Source: Cunninghamia lanceolata
Taxonomy: Eukaryota > Streptophyta > Pinopsida > Cupressales > Cupressaceae
Direction: 5' to 3'
DNA length: 64,000 nucleotides
Assembly: GCA_027924645.1 (NCBI GenBank)
Contig: BSBN01001017.1
Coordinates: forward strand, 3,436,501 to 3,500,500
The notes beneath the pieces are model-generated. The model was not told the origin of the DNA, ran no database searches, and worked only from the letters and a program-made list of their open reading frames with translations. The position numbers were made by a program, and so were the translations under genes. Of the stretch, positions 32,839 through 45,417 are shown piece by piece (position 1 is the first letter of the stretch; each line of letters starts with the position of its first letter).

Positions 32839-35215
32839 TCATGGTTGTGCTCCATCTGCTTCATCCAATATGTTTTTGCCCTCAATGATTGTGTTGCAGT
32901 TATAATCCTCATCATGGTATTGGAACAGCTTTCTCCCTTTTGGATGGAACCCATCGTTCTCCTGCACCCTGCTGAACCATGTATTGAACTTCCCTTCTCT
33001 CATTGGTTGCCCTTGAGGATGACTCAGGCGAGGAGTTGGCATCAGGATTAGTGGTGGTCTGAATCTCATCCCAATCCAGTTTTGTTGCCTCTGCTGGATC
33101 AGGGGTATGATTTTTCTGACCTTGTCTATCATCCACCTTATATTTGCGAGAGACATTGGTTCTCTTCTTTTGAAAACATGGGGTAGTTCCTCAAATCTTG
33201 ATATGCAGCTTGAGACTGTTGCGCTGGGGAGATAATCTGCAATGGCAAAGAAATTAGAAATACAGGAATTCAAATTTCTCACATACTGGTCTGTGATGCC
33301 CTGCATGTAAGCATTGCTTTGAAAGTGTTGGAAAACCATGTAGTTTTAGGGCACTCATGTCTCATCAGTAGCCCTATGGACCCTGCTGCAACATCATATT
33401 CTTCCATTCTTTCTTCCCATAGCCTGTTATTTCGGAAAAGAGATAGATAGCTCCAGATTTGAAGTTCTCCCACATATAGATTTAGCATTGAAGTGTTAAC
33501 ATGCCCCATAATGTGGCCATGTTGGAAGAATTCACACAAAAAATTTTGTTGATCTTTAGGATTTTGCATATAACATTCAACAAAATATTTATCATTCTCA
33601 AAATCATATGGAAGATTGCAGCTTATCCTGAGTAATTTCCATCTTAAAAATTGTTCCTGGGGGAACATGGCATACACACCTGATGGCAGGCATTGTGCTA
33701 GTAGGGTTTCTCCTGTCTCACAGGCTAGAGCCAAGTTGTTTTCTACTACCACCTTTTCCTGTTTCAGTGTTTCCATGTCTCTCCAAAGCTGAATGATTTC
33801 TCCTCGGAGTTGCCTGTTATCCAATGTAAGTTGTAGGTTTTGAGCATAGACATTCAGTGAGGTGGGTGTAGGGGCTTGCTGAGCCGCCCTTTGTCTAAGT
33901 TGAGTTATTTGAATGTCCCTCTGAGCCATTATGGCCTTGTGGTTACCTAGCTCTACTTTGAAAATAAAAATTTCATTTTCTTCTCCTTCTCAGCCTCTGG
34001 CTTCTGTTCTCCCAGCTCCTCATTCTTGGCCTTCAATTGCTTGGCCATAGTCTCCAATTGTGTCCTGCACTGCTGCAATTAAAATTCAGCTCTAGATATT
34101 TTCCATGGTGTCCTCGGAGCTTTTCTCAAGGGTTTCTTTTCCCTTTCGGTGTTGCAATGTGTCCTCCCCTATTTCATCTTTGATGCCCTCACTACCATCT
34201 TCCTTGGGAATCTCATCACCACCGACTTCCTCATCTCCCCTCTCCTCATGAGTATCTTCTTCAGGGTGTGCGACAGGGGATGAGCGGTTACCTAAGAGAG
34301 CAGTAGGGTTTTGTTTTGCTTCTCCTCTTTCCTCTTCATCCAAAGAGATGACTAACCAGTGGTGGCATACCTTGGTAGAGGTGGATGCTATAGCTTCACC
34401 TTGCTGACTGCTTTTCTCTTTTCATCTCCGGAGTGAAGCAGACTTTAGAGGAAGCAAAAGAAACTGCAATAGGCTCTCCTGAAATGGAGACAGTAGAAGT
34501 CTTACGTTTTAGCTTTTTCCTTCGGGGCTGTAAGGCGAGGAAGTCCTCCCATTTCTGCTGGCCCTCCTCTTGTTGCAGGAAGTGGTGCTTGATAATTAGA
34601 TGAATCAAAGCTGGATGACTAATTTGTCCTTCTTTATCCTTCTGTTTGGTCAGCATTGTAACAAGACTTACATACATAAATGCGGGAACATTTATCATGC
34701 ATAAATGCGGGAACAATTATCAAACATTGGGGATTGTCGGCTCCATGCCTAAGATGGGTGATTAACCGCATCCCAGGGCCCAAGACTGTACCAAATTGGC
34801 CATCACATGTGAAGAATTTCATGACCCACAAGACCAGAGTCTTCCATGGGTTTGGAAGGCTGGTCCTGTCAATGCCTTTAGTTGTTCCCTTACTTACAAT
34901 AGAACAGGGTAGGGGCTCCAAAGCAACATGAAAATTCTAAACTAGCTCTTCATATGATGGTTTTGTTGCAAACAAATCAATGCCTAATGCAGGGATACTA
35001 GAAATTTGACTAATTACTGTAGGGTTGATTGGTATCCTTACCCCTTTCACAGTAGTGAAAATCCTATGGAAGTTCAAAACAAACTCCTCAACCAAATCAG
35101 CTTCAAAGCCTTCAAATTTCTGCAAAAATTCCAACCATTCGGCTTGCCGGAAGATTTGTGCACTGGCGTCATCAAAAATGGCATTTTCAGGTTCAGCCTT
35201 CCTTTTGTTGCCCAT
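32839..35215 (-). pseudogene. G2 accessory ORF after integrase, about 790 codons
   Basis: It starts at ATG 35213-35215 (MGNKRKAEPENAIFDDASAQ) and can be traced with stops and frameshifts to 32839. The N-terminal part contains FVLNFHRIFTTVKGVRIPI and NPTVISQISSIPALGI, a pattern I associate with accessory ORFs of plant retrotransposons. PWKTLVLWVMKFFTCDGQF follows. The middle (34400-34092) is basic, then very acidic. The C-terminal third (33929-32839) has a Gln/Leu-rich coiled-coil stretch. The place after integrase is that of the env-like ORF of Athila, but I see no clear transmembrane or signal segment. Its role is unknown. A further frame upstream (35486-35193) may be its 5' extension. Confidence 0.6.
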
Positions 35216-35489
35216 TTTGATCAGTAGAATGAATTTGTAGGAAAATGTGATAATGGAGCTCTATGTTTTCTCTGTTTTCTATCACTGGTTGCAAACAAGA
35301 AGGAACTTTGAACTCTGCATGGTCAATTGCAAGTTTGTGTAAAGGAATGATTGCATGTGAGGCGTACAGAATGGCAGTTGCTCTGCCCGTCTTTTCATCA
35401 ATCATGGCGTGAACTTCAGAGTTTTGAACCAGAGTGGCCACGTGCGAAGTGTAATTTCTCGGCCGCCACCTTAACTGCTCTTCCACACT

Positions 35490-36225
35490 CTTCCAGAACT
35501 GATGCTAGCGATCCTCACACTTATATCTTTTCAAGCATACTTCCTTTAAATGGCCATAAATACTAATCATCATTATTCCTTAATCCAACTTTTATTTCTG
35601 TTTATGACAGTGATTTGAAATGCCATGCCATGATGACTCAGTACTTTATATCTCATTGTGAACCTTGCAAGATCAATGGACAAATCTGTGGCTGCCACCT
35701 GTCAACTGTAATCATGTATGCACTTATTGTGGCGTGTGTAGGATGAGAGCTGCATGCGGGTAACTTTTGGGGGAACACGTGGCATATAGAAACATATTAA
35801 AATAATTATATAAGTTTTAAGGGAAGAATATACCTTGTAAAGTATCCATCCCCTTGATTATTTCACCTTAACGTTTTTACCGAATCACTTCTCGCAATGC
35901 AACGTCACCTAACGCCCGATGATGCTTTGGAAAACAAACATCCGCCAATGTTCATCTAGAGCAATCTGTGGCCATCCAGAGCTATCGGTATCTATTTGGA
36001 GCTCTTCAAAATTTCAACACAAAAACCTATAGAACTGCAACAAGGAATTTTATTGAAGGAAATGGGGAATTCGAAGGAAAGATCGTCATTGCTAGTTTTC
36101 AATCTTCCCTCTAGGTAAAGCCGCCATTGCTGGTTTTCAACTTTTGCCCGATATTTTTTTTTGGCAGGAAAGGCTGCCATTTTTGGTTTTCAACCTTTAC
36201 TGCTTTATTTATCCAGAGTCATCAC
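35490..36225. other. G2 spacer between integrase and accessory ORF
   Basis: About 740 bp with no supportable coding sequence in either strand. Athila-like elements usually have such a gap before their extra ORF. Confidence 0.5.
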
Positions 36226-37440
36226 TTACAACATGAGCCCCATGGAAGAGAGATCTTCCAGGGTGAAATGCTCTATCTGAGACTGGATTTTTGCAGAAAA
36301 CTCCTCTTTGGAAGTTGGTTTGTGGTACAAATTCAATCTATGTCCATTTACCAGAAGAATTTTGCGATCTCCATCAATGGGAACTAGCTGAATAGCCCCA
36401 TCGATGAAGTTTTCTTTGATTTCATAGGGCCCCAACCATCTGGTGTGCAATTTCCCTTTCAAATCTTGATATTTGGAATCGTACAATAGGGCCCAATCTC
36501 CTTGCTTGAACTGCTTACTGATAATGTGCTTGTCGTACCATTCTTTCCTCTATTATTGGATCAACTCTGTAGGTTGTAGTGCTTCCATCCACATCTCTTC
36601 CAATTTGTTCAGCTGCATCATTCTGTTTTGTTGTGCTTCAATTAAATCTATACCTACTTCAAGTGTTGTTCTCAGTGTTTCCACCTCATATTCTATAGGC
36701 AACACTGGGTGTTTTCCATAGACTAATTCGTATGGTGTGAAATTAGTGGTGGTTTTCCATGTAAGCCCAAACAACTTCTGTCATTCTTTCAGCCCAATCT
36801 ATTCTTTTACCTGAAATGGTTTTTGAAAGGATGTTCTCTAGTTCTCTGTTTGTTACCTCTACTTGACCATTGCTTTGAGGATGATATGGAGATGACTTTC
36901 TATGACTGATTTGCTATCTTTCCAAGAAGGCTTTGATCATATTAGACATGAACTGTGGTCCTTGATTAGAAACAAGAACTCGAGGTGCTCCAAACCTTTG
37001 CAAAATGTGCTTATACAGAAAATCTGCAACGTTCTCCTCCTTTGTTGTTGGCAGTGCTTTTTCTTCGACCCACTTAGTTGCATAGTCGGTGCAAACCAAA
37101 ATGTAGTGATTTCCTCTAGAAGGTGGATCTATTGGCCCCAAAAAATCTATTCCCCACTTTTCAAATGGTTCAAGAACCACTTGAGGATGGAGCGACATTT
37201 CTGTGGTAGGAGTTGGACGTCCCATCTGTTGACATTGATCATAGTGCTTGACATAATATTGAATATCCTTGGTCATTGTTGGCTAAAAATATCCTGCTCC
37301 CAAAATTTTATATCCTGTCCAGAGGGCTAAAAAGTGTCCACCAGAAGGTTCATCATGGCATGCTTGGATTATGTCATACACTTATGTTTCCTACACATAG
37401 CGACATAATATATGGTCAGGACAATTTTTAAATAAGAGTC
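36226..37440 (-). pseudogene. G2 integrase
   Basis: In minus sense the degenerate zinc domain lies first (near 37380-37220), with YDQCQQMG in place of the usual CDQCQ, so one zinc-binding Cys is lost. The core has the first Asp (KWGIDFLGPIDPPS, about 37160), but the second reads LVSNQGPQF where SDQG is expected (Asp to Asn). A degraded stretch joins TNFTPYELVYGKHPVLPIEY (36750-36700) and a C-terminal part with LGPYEIKENFIDGAIQLV, ending near 36226. Stops and frameshifts separate the pieces. It could not catalyse strand transfer as it stands. Confidence 0.85.
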
Positions 37441-37477
37441 CATTTACCCACTTGTATCTGGAGCTCTCTCGAACTAG

Positions 37478-38119
37478 TCATTTGGTTTCTTTTGAATTGA
37501 AATGTTGTGGGCATCTACCTGAAACCAAATAGTTTGCTAAGTCTGCAAACCATGGAGATTGTATGGATATGGCAAACAGATGTTCATTCGGGAATGCATC
37601 ATCCACTGGTTCATTATTTCCCTGCACAGTCAATCTGGATAAGAAGTCAGCCACAACATTATCTTTCCCTGGTTTATCAACAATGGTTATATCGAATTCC
37701 TGCAATAATAACAACCATCTAATAATTCTACCTCCTACCACTGCTTTATTCATCAGATATCTTATAGCTGCATGATCAGTATGTATGAAAATTTTATAGC
37801 CTGTGATGTAGTGGCAGAATTTATTGATAGCATAAACTACTGCCAGCAATTCTTTTTCAGTTGTGGTATAATTTTTCTCTGCAGGATTTAAGTTTTTGCT
37901 AATGTAATATATTGCATGCATACCTCCAGATTCATTTAGTTGTCCTAACATTGCTCCAATAGCTTGATTGGATGCATATGTGTGAATGTGGAATGACTCG
38001 TTCCAATTTGGTCCTTTAATCACTGGGGTTGTCATGAGGGCACTTTTGATGGCTTCAAATGACTGTTGGCATTCTGGTCTCCATTTGAATTCATAATCTT
38101 TTTGAAGCAAAGTGAACAA
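37478..38119 (-). pseudogene. G2 RNase H
   Basis: A 214-codon open stretch contains FKWRPECQQSFEAIKSAL, then the RNase H domain. The first Asp is replaced by Tyr (HTYASNQAIGAML), while Glu (TTEKELLAVVYAINKF), Asp (IHTDHAAIRYL) and the last Asp (KDNVVADFLSRL) remain. It ends KETK near 37478, where the integrase zinc region begins. The change at the first acid should abolish activity. Confidence 0.88.
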
Positions 38120-38197
38120 AAGGTCAGCCTTTTGACTGAAGTTTTCAATGAACCTTCGATAATATCCAGCATGTCCCAGAAAGCTTCTTACCTCTGT

Positions 38198-39529
38198 TTA
38201 AGTTTGAGGGGGAATTTGAATAATAATTTCAACCTTTTTTGGATCTACTTTCATTCCCTCTTGTGAGATATGGTGACCAAGTACAATTCCCTCGGTCATC
38301 ATAAGAAAGCATTTCTCGTGGTTTAGGGACAGTTGATGTTCTTTGCATCTTTCAAGTACTTTGTTCAGGCTAGTCAAGGCTTCATCAAAAGTTTTACCGT
38401 GTATTATAAAATCGTCCATATAAACCTCCACGCATGTATTTGCTAGGTCTGCAAAAATTGCCAACACAACACGTTAAAACGTGGCTGGTGCATTGCATAA
38501 TCTGAATGGAAAAACTCTGTAAGCAAATGTACCCCATGGACATGTGAAGGTAGTCTTATCCTGATCTTCTGGAGTGACCTGGATCTGATTGTATCTGTTG
38601 AATCCATCCAGGAAGGAAAAATAGCGACTACCAACCAGGTTATCCAGCACCTGGTCAATGAAGGGAAGTGGGAAGTAGTCTTTCTTAGTGGCTTTGTTCA
38701 ATTCTCTATAGTCAATGCATACTTGCCCCTTGCCATTTTTCTTTGGTACAATAACCAATGGCGACACCCACTGGTTGTCAGAAATGGGGTAGATGAATCC
38801 TACCTGCAATAGTTTTTCTATATCTTCCTTCACTATATCTCTCAAGGCTGGATTGATTCTCCATTGTGGTTGCCTAACAGGATGAACATCTTCCATGTAA
38901 ATATGGTGTGTACATACTCTGGGGTGAATCCCTTTCATGTCCTTATATTCCCATGCAAAAGCCTGGGTATGATTTTGCAAAAGTTTTGTCAACCGAATTT
39001 CTTCTACCTCCGTTAACCAACTACTGATGGAGAGTTGTTTGTTGGTTTGGACAATGATTTGCTTTGTGCCATTATGAACAGATAGAAGGTCTTTGTACGG
39101 ATTTAGCAGAGTATTTAACAAACAAAGATGAGGTACAATCTGGTGTAACATTTTTGCTTGTTGATAACTTAAGTGGGAGGCAATTTGTTCAGAGTAGGGA
39201 CAGTGGAATGCCTTGAAAGATCCTCTTGGATCTCTTCGGAGCCATCCGGAGACCTCTTGTTGGGTGGCACTATATAAAGAGGTTTCACTGTTTGATTCCA
39301 ACTCTTTGTATTCCTCATTACACTCTTTGAAATGTTCTGCGATTGTTACCATTGCCAGTGAGGAGGCATCTTCTTCATCAGCATCTATTAGGTCATCTAT
39401 CCATAGGTTATTTTCGTATTGTAGGAATGGTTTGGCAGGGGGATAGATGGAAAGTTCCTTCAGCTTTTTCCCATTTGAAATAGTCATGTTTCGTGATCGG
39501 CAGTCAATAAGGGTTGCTACGATAGCCAA
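38198..39529 (-). pseudogene. G2 reverse transcriptase
   Basis: The first 190 codons are a linker. RT then shows DIEKLLQVGFIYPISDNQWV, PLVIVPKKNGKGQVCIDYRE, LNKATKKDYFPLPFIDQVLD, the FSFLDGFNRYNQI region and PFRLCNAPATF (the usual Gly is Arg). After a TAA near 38470 the palm continues with the intact catalytic VYMDDFIIHGK (about 38430-38400) and LGHHISQEGMKVDPKKVEII. The fold is clear; only the stop and scattered changes disable it. Confidence 0.9.
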
Positions 39530-39646
39530 CCAAGGTCTACCTAGTATTATTGGATACCCTAAGCGTTTCTTTTTGGTTTGAAGGATGAGGAAATCAACTG
39601 AGTAATCCTATATATCGATAGTTACAATGATATCTTCCATAATTCC

Positions 39647-41173
39647 TTATGGTTTCGTGATGGATAGATCAACCAATTGTAACACAGCTGATGTAGGATG
39701 AACATGTGTTAGCGCCAATGGTTCCACAATATATGATGTCATTACATTAATGGTAGCTCCTAGATCAATCAGAACATTTGAAACCGAAACCCTTTTTATG
39801 TCTACTGTGATGACAGGACTTGTAGGATCCCCATATTTTTGAGGAATTAACTTGCCTGATAAGACATTGGCAAGTTTTCCATCTACTTGAATGGTACTGG
39901 GCAATTTGCATTTTCTTCCTGGCAGTTTCAGACACAAACTCTTAATAGTCTGGTTTATCTCGGGGATATCTTTTATTGCCTGTAACAAAGGGACTTCGAT
40001 GTGTATTTTCTTGAGTTCTTTAATTAACTGGGAATCATTTTGTGAGAGCTGGTTTTCTCCAGATTTTGGAGGGGCCTGTTTTAATCGTTCTGGGAATGGA
40101 ACAAAGGTTTCCTTCAAAATTTCTTTTGAATCCCTTGTTTCAACCTTCTCATTTGGTTGTGTATCAACTTTGGGGACTACCTTTTCTTCAGTGACTTCCC
40201 TAGCAGGAATGGTTACAGGAATGTTTCTTGATCGAAGTTGGATGTCATTAATCTCAACTACATTCAGGGTGGCTGTATTTGGGTCAACATTGTACACTTG
40301 TTGTTGTGGCCTATTATTCTTGGGATTTGGAACTCGCTGAGTGGGCATTGATGGTTGATTTACCTGTTCATTGGAGTTTGAATTTGCAGGTTGTGAGGGT
40401 CTAGGGAGGAGAGCTTGGGGTTGGTTTCCAAATCTCCTTTGGTTATATTGAGGTGCCCACTGTTGTTGATATTGTTTCTGGTTTGACCATTGAGGGTTGG
40501 TCCACAATTGATTTGTCCAATCTTGCTAAGGCCATGCTGGTCCCCATTGCATCGGCATTTGCATTGGGCTGCCCCAAGGTCCATTATAAGAGTTCGTACC
40601 CCAACTTGATGGTCCTCTTGGAGCATATTGACTTAGAAACTGATTAAATCCATAATTAGGTTGTTTCTGGCCGATAAAGTTTAGCTCTTCCTCGTTTGTC
40701 GAAACCTTTTTCAATCTATTTTTAATTTCAGGAAGTAGGCCACACTCATTTGTAGTGTGATTTTTCTCGCATATCTTGCACAACTCAGTTTGGTTCAAGG
40801 GACATTCCCTAAGTGGATGTTTTTCTCTACAACGAGGGCAGTAAATAGCTAAGGGTTCAGTGCTCTTTTTACTAGCTTGCATGCCACCCAAAGTGGTATT
40901 CAAATGAAGTAGGATGTCAGTTTTGAGGTTTGCTAGTTCTTCCATTACTTGCATAACATCATTGGTATTACCCCTTTTTAGTATTCTTTTACCTGCTTTG
41001 GTGAGAGAATAGTTTCTGCAGACTTCTACAATTTCTGCAAAAGTTTGTTTATTAATGTCTCCCTTACCCATCAGATTTAAAGCTTCTCTGATCTCATCAT
41101 CAATTCCTCTTAGAAATATTGTCTTACTTAATTCCTCGTTGTTATCACTTGGATTTGCACCCTGGCCAAACAC
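39647..41173 (-). pseudogene. G2 gag C-terminal part and protease
   Basis: In minus sense the gag tail starts after the 4.2-kb insertion (41173). It has two CCHC-type knuckles with three residues before His: CPRCREKHPLREC and CKICEKNHTTNEC (about 40840-40740). A Gln/Asn/Pro-rich stretch follows (40626-40300). The protease lies at about 39950-39650, with VLIDLGATINVM as active site; DLGA instead of DSGA is usual in Athila-like elements. Frameshifts occur near 40550. The coding order is gag-protease-RT as in gypsy. Confidence 0.85.
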
Positions 41174-41175
41174 TC

Positions 41176-44100
41176 AGTTTGGCAATCTAGTGAAACATGG
41201 AAAACATTTCAGGCCCTGTGGGTTGCCCGTAGGGTTGGAGTGAATCTCCAGAGAGGGCTGGTTCCCTTGGTTTATCACCTAAATACTAACTCTAAACTAC
41301 TACCTCTTGCTAGGAAAAAGGATAGAGAATGACATAAAGCTGAACCTATAACTTACTATTGTGGTGATACACCAAATATTAAAGATTTGTACTGCTGTTT
41401 TGACACACAATGTGATCAATAAAACTCACTACAACATACACAACTCAATTTTGACATGTTTGGCATAAGCATTTCATAGAAAGGCTTTGAAGTTTATGGC
41501 AAAACTCAAGAGGAACAACAAATGATTTTCTTAGAGGCTCAAATTTTTGACTTCACAGTTGAATCTTGCATAGAACTTAGTAGAACACAAACTATGACTT
41601 GCACAAACATGCACTTCTGCATAAGGGCAATGAGAAACTAGACTAGAACCAAGGATAAACATTATCATCACAAGGAAATATCAATAATTTCATGTTATCA
41701 CACAATATCCAGTATTGGGAAGGCAAAATAGCTTGATTTTATTTATTGAAAGGTAAAAATACAGCTGAGTCCCAATCTGAAAAACTTTGATATTACATTA
41801 TATCTCTGAGTTACAATGCTGTTTTAGAGCTTCTAGAGCCTCAAAACCTGTAAGAACTACCTAAAAACTAAGCCTAAGGGTCCTATACCTCATCCCAAGC
41901 ATAGGAGAGCATATAGGGACTGATTTTGACCAAATTAAAAGGCCTTAAAAATAGCTAACTTACTTTGGACGCCCAAGAAGAGTCCTCATCTGATTTGGTT
42001 TTCAAAAAGTTGATTTGGTCTTCAAAAAGCTCCTAGGAATGCTCCATTGTGGCTTGAAAAGTGGAGGTAGTTGGGATGTGTATTCCTGAAAAGTGGAACT
42101 ACTCCTTAGAAAACTCCAACAGCTGCCCAAGCATCCTAGATGCTTGCAAAGTAGTCAAACTGCCTCTTGAACTCCAAGACCCTTCAAACTAGCCAACCTC
42201 CTTCAAACCTTGCATGATAATAGGACATGTGGTCTTGATGAGTTTGAAACTGACTTGGTCTTTCTTGGAGATGTAGAAGATTGTATCTCTTGTAGGATTT
42301 CTAAGATGTTCATAGCTCCTCATTGTCACTGAAGGTTGCTCCTTGTTATTGTATTTTTCTTTTCCAACTCTGTGTCTTCCTCTTTCTAGTCTGCTATTCC
42401 TTTATAGCTGCCATGAAACCTCTGTTCTGCATGTTCTCCATGTCATCTCCATCAGACTGTAGTGTAGGTTTCTTGCATGGTTTGTATGTTATCTTGACGA
42501 CAGTCATCTGTATGACATGACTTCCTTTAGGCTTGTGGACTGCTGTCCTTCTTTGACATGACTGTTTCCTCAATGTTTTATTGTGCTTTGCTGCTCCTAT
42601 TCTCTCCACAGTCTATTGTTACTTATGACATGGTGAGAACAATCTAACTCAATGATATTTGTGACATTATTGCCACTGTCCCTTTGCATGATTTCCTTAG
42701 ACTCCATGATAGCTCAAGGACTATTTTATCAATCTTTTAAGGACTGTTTTAGCAAAATCATATAGGACTGTTTTTTAAAAATCTTTATAATAGTCATAAA
42801 TGGCTGCTCCTATTGACTGTTTTTTTAACTTTATAACAGTCATTTTCTTTACTTTATGACTGTCTTTTTCTGCATTTTATGACAGCCTTTATGACTATTT
42901 TTTTTTTTTTGCCTATGACAGTCATCTTATAGACTGTTTTTCTGCTCTTTATAACAGTCTTTTGTGACTGTTTTTTTAAACTTTATAACAGTCTTGAATG
43001 GTTACTATTTTGCTGCCTTATAACAGTCTTTTTTATGACCGTTTTTCATGCTTTTTTGTTACTGTTCTGATGACTGTTATTTCTGATTTTTTTTTTTTTG
43101 CTGCTGTTATCATGCTTTTCTGTTTGTTGTCTCTTCAATCCTAATGACTGTAATAGTCCCTTATATCAATATTTTGTTGGTCTGAATTAGCTGCTTTAGG
43201 ATTGATCTTCATGGCTCTTAAGATTGCACATTGTTGTGGCACTGTCTACCTTGTCTTTTGTCATGACCAAGTGATTTGAACTATCTTTTCTCCTCAGGGT
43301 AACTGTTATACTGTCCTTTGTATCTTTCCTACTATTATGCTGGTAGGACTGTTCTTGTCTTGTTTCCCAAAACCATCACTTTGACAATGTACTAACCCTT
43401 GCACTGTCATGCCTATTGAATAGTTACCTTAACAAATTCATACCACATCTTACTATCCACGTGGACTACCCACTTTTACGGTTTTAATGATCACTACACC
43501 ATTAGATCCTGATTATCCACTGTTAAATTTTCTGTGAAATGACTTGTATGGGCTGAAAAAAGATCTTTGGTCTTTGTAGGCTTTGTTAGTGTTTTCCCCT
43601 GCTCAATTTCTTTGTATCTCTCAAACACTGTTAGTAGGTATATGGTCTAGGCATAACTTAATTCCTCATTGTTCTACAAACCCTCAATGAGACATTTATA
43701 CCCCTCATGAGTTCAACATCCCTTTTAAACTAAACAAGGATCCTCAACCACTACTAGACGATTCAGGGTATATGAGCAGGATATATGATGGTCTCTAGAG
43801 GTTTTTATAGTGTTGTTGGCAAATCTTTGAGACTAAACCTCACAAAACCATGAACAACCTTAACAGTCATAACCAAGAGACCCTAAAGAACTTTGGCACG
43901 TACCTTATCTCTCATTTCTTTATGGATCTCTATGCTTGTCTGACTTTGAATATTTGAAACTTTGACATAAAAGTAGCTCCTCATCATTGTGCAAATCTCT
44001 TCTGCACTGTGTTGCTGACAAACCCCATGTCTTCTTCACTGTTTTTCTCTTCTTTAACGACTCATTAAAAACTTCATGACTCTCATACTTCTACCAGCAT

Positions 44101-45417
44101 ACAGTCCTTTGACTGTTCCTGGCTGCACTTTTATTGCTGCTGTCTCATCTTACTTACATTTTGCCCATGAAAAAGAAATCTGTATACCTCTGCATTCATC
44201 TTTGTTTTTTCCCTTTTGTAAACTTCAGGCCTTTAACAATGTCATCAGTCATGCACAATGGACACAGAGGATGAAGAATCTAGAGATAACTGTCCACAGA
44301 CAGAAGAGGAAAACAAGGAGAAACAAATGCTATGAAGTTTTAACAATTCAAGCTTTTATGTCTTCCAAATTGGATCATCCAGATCTGGTGTTGTGGGCTG
44401 CTCTTTTATTATGACTGTATTCTGTTGTTCCTCATGATGTCCTAACCCTCTTGTTATCCTTGCTATGATGATATGATTGTTATTGTTCTCTATTTTGGTT
44501 CTCAGTGATCACTGACTATCTAGAAGCTGCTTCAGGCATTGCCTTATGAGCCTCAAGACTGTCCTTTGTCCTAACAACAACTGTTGAATGACCTTTGAAA
44601 CAAAACCCTGCGCTGTCTTCATCCTCCTCCAGAGACTGTTCCTCTTGGTATGATGAAACTATAGGTGATCTCATTCATCTTTGTGATAGTCCTCATGCTC
44701 TTCAAGGCCCCCATAACCTCCAACACTGCTCCATATCCTTGTTCCTACGTTGCAAAGTCTGAATATCTCTTTGAATTCTTGAAATACACCTAGTGTATCC
44801 TATCTAAAGTGATGAATCTGAAAGCAAAACTCCTGTTCTATGTATGATTTCTTTATCAACCTTCGTGGGTTTTCAGGGTCTAAAAATCAATATTCTACTT
44901 CTTCCATTCATTGAAGCCTGCAAGTTAGCACAAAACCTAATGCCATGACTCAAAACCCTAACCCTAACTTAACCTCCCTCTAAACCACGACTCAAGACTT
45001 TGATTTGCTTTTTACTTTTGAAGATCAAATCCCTCCGAGGATGCACGGGCCTTTTGAGGAAAATAAGGTATTTTTAATACCATGAAACTTCTATTTTGAC
45101 CTTGACCTATTAATAACACATGCAACGTGGAAAAAGGCTACTTGGGATGTGGTGGGGGAAAAAAAATGATTTTGAGAAATTTAGAGTAATAACATATTAC
45201 AAAAAACTCTTTTGAGGCTCCTTTAAACCTTATCAAGCAAATTTTGATAGCTTATGACCTCACAAGGCCCATTAAAAACCCAAATTACGTATTATATCAC
45301 TTTGACCTCACAAGTTGAGATACAAGATGACCCCATGTAACGGAAAACAAAAAACCATGACAAATAATAAGACTCACTATCCATGTTACCTATTTGGTTG
45401 GAATATGAAAAATAGGT
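41176..45417. mobile_element. Unclassified 4.2-kb insertion in G2 gag
   Basis: The gag frame is broken between 45386 and 41173. AACACTC occurs at both edges (41169-41175 and 45418-45424), which looks like a 7-bp TSD. The ends are neither TG...CA nor clear terminal inverted repeats. The right edge forms a hairpin with stem TTACCTATTT (45385-45419). No RT, transposase or helicase motif is seen; frames such as 44076-44414 are not convincing. A dense GACTGTT / AACAGTC array lies at 42700-43170, and a short telomere-like ACCCTAACCCTAAC near 44957. The class is unknown: a large non-autonomous DNA element or an atypical solo LTR are possible. Confidence 0.6.
42700..43170. repeat. Array of GACTGTT / AACAGTC motifs
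   Basis: About fifteen copies of GACTGTTTTT and of the complementary TTATAACAGTC or TATGACAGTC alternate every 20-45 bp, separated by T-rich spacers. Adjacent motifs are inverted repeats, so RNA from this stretch could form many short hairpins. Confidence 0.8.

Noticed and set aside
44950..44985. Interstitial telomere (ACCCTAACCCTAAC)
   Set aside because: Only two imperfect units; chance or a small remnant inside the 4.2-kb block.
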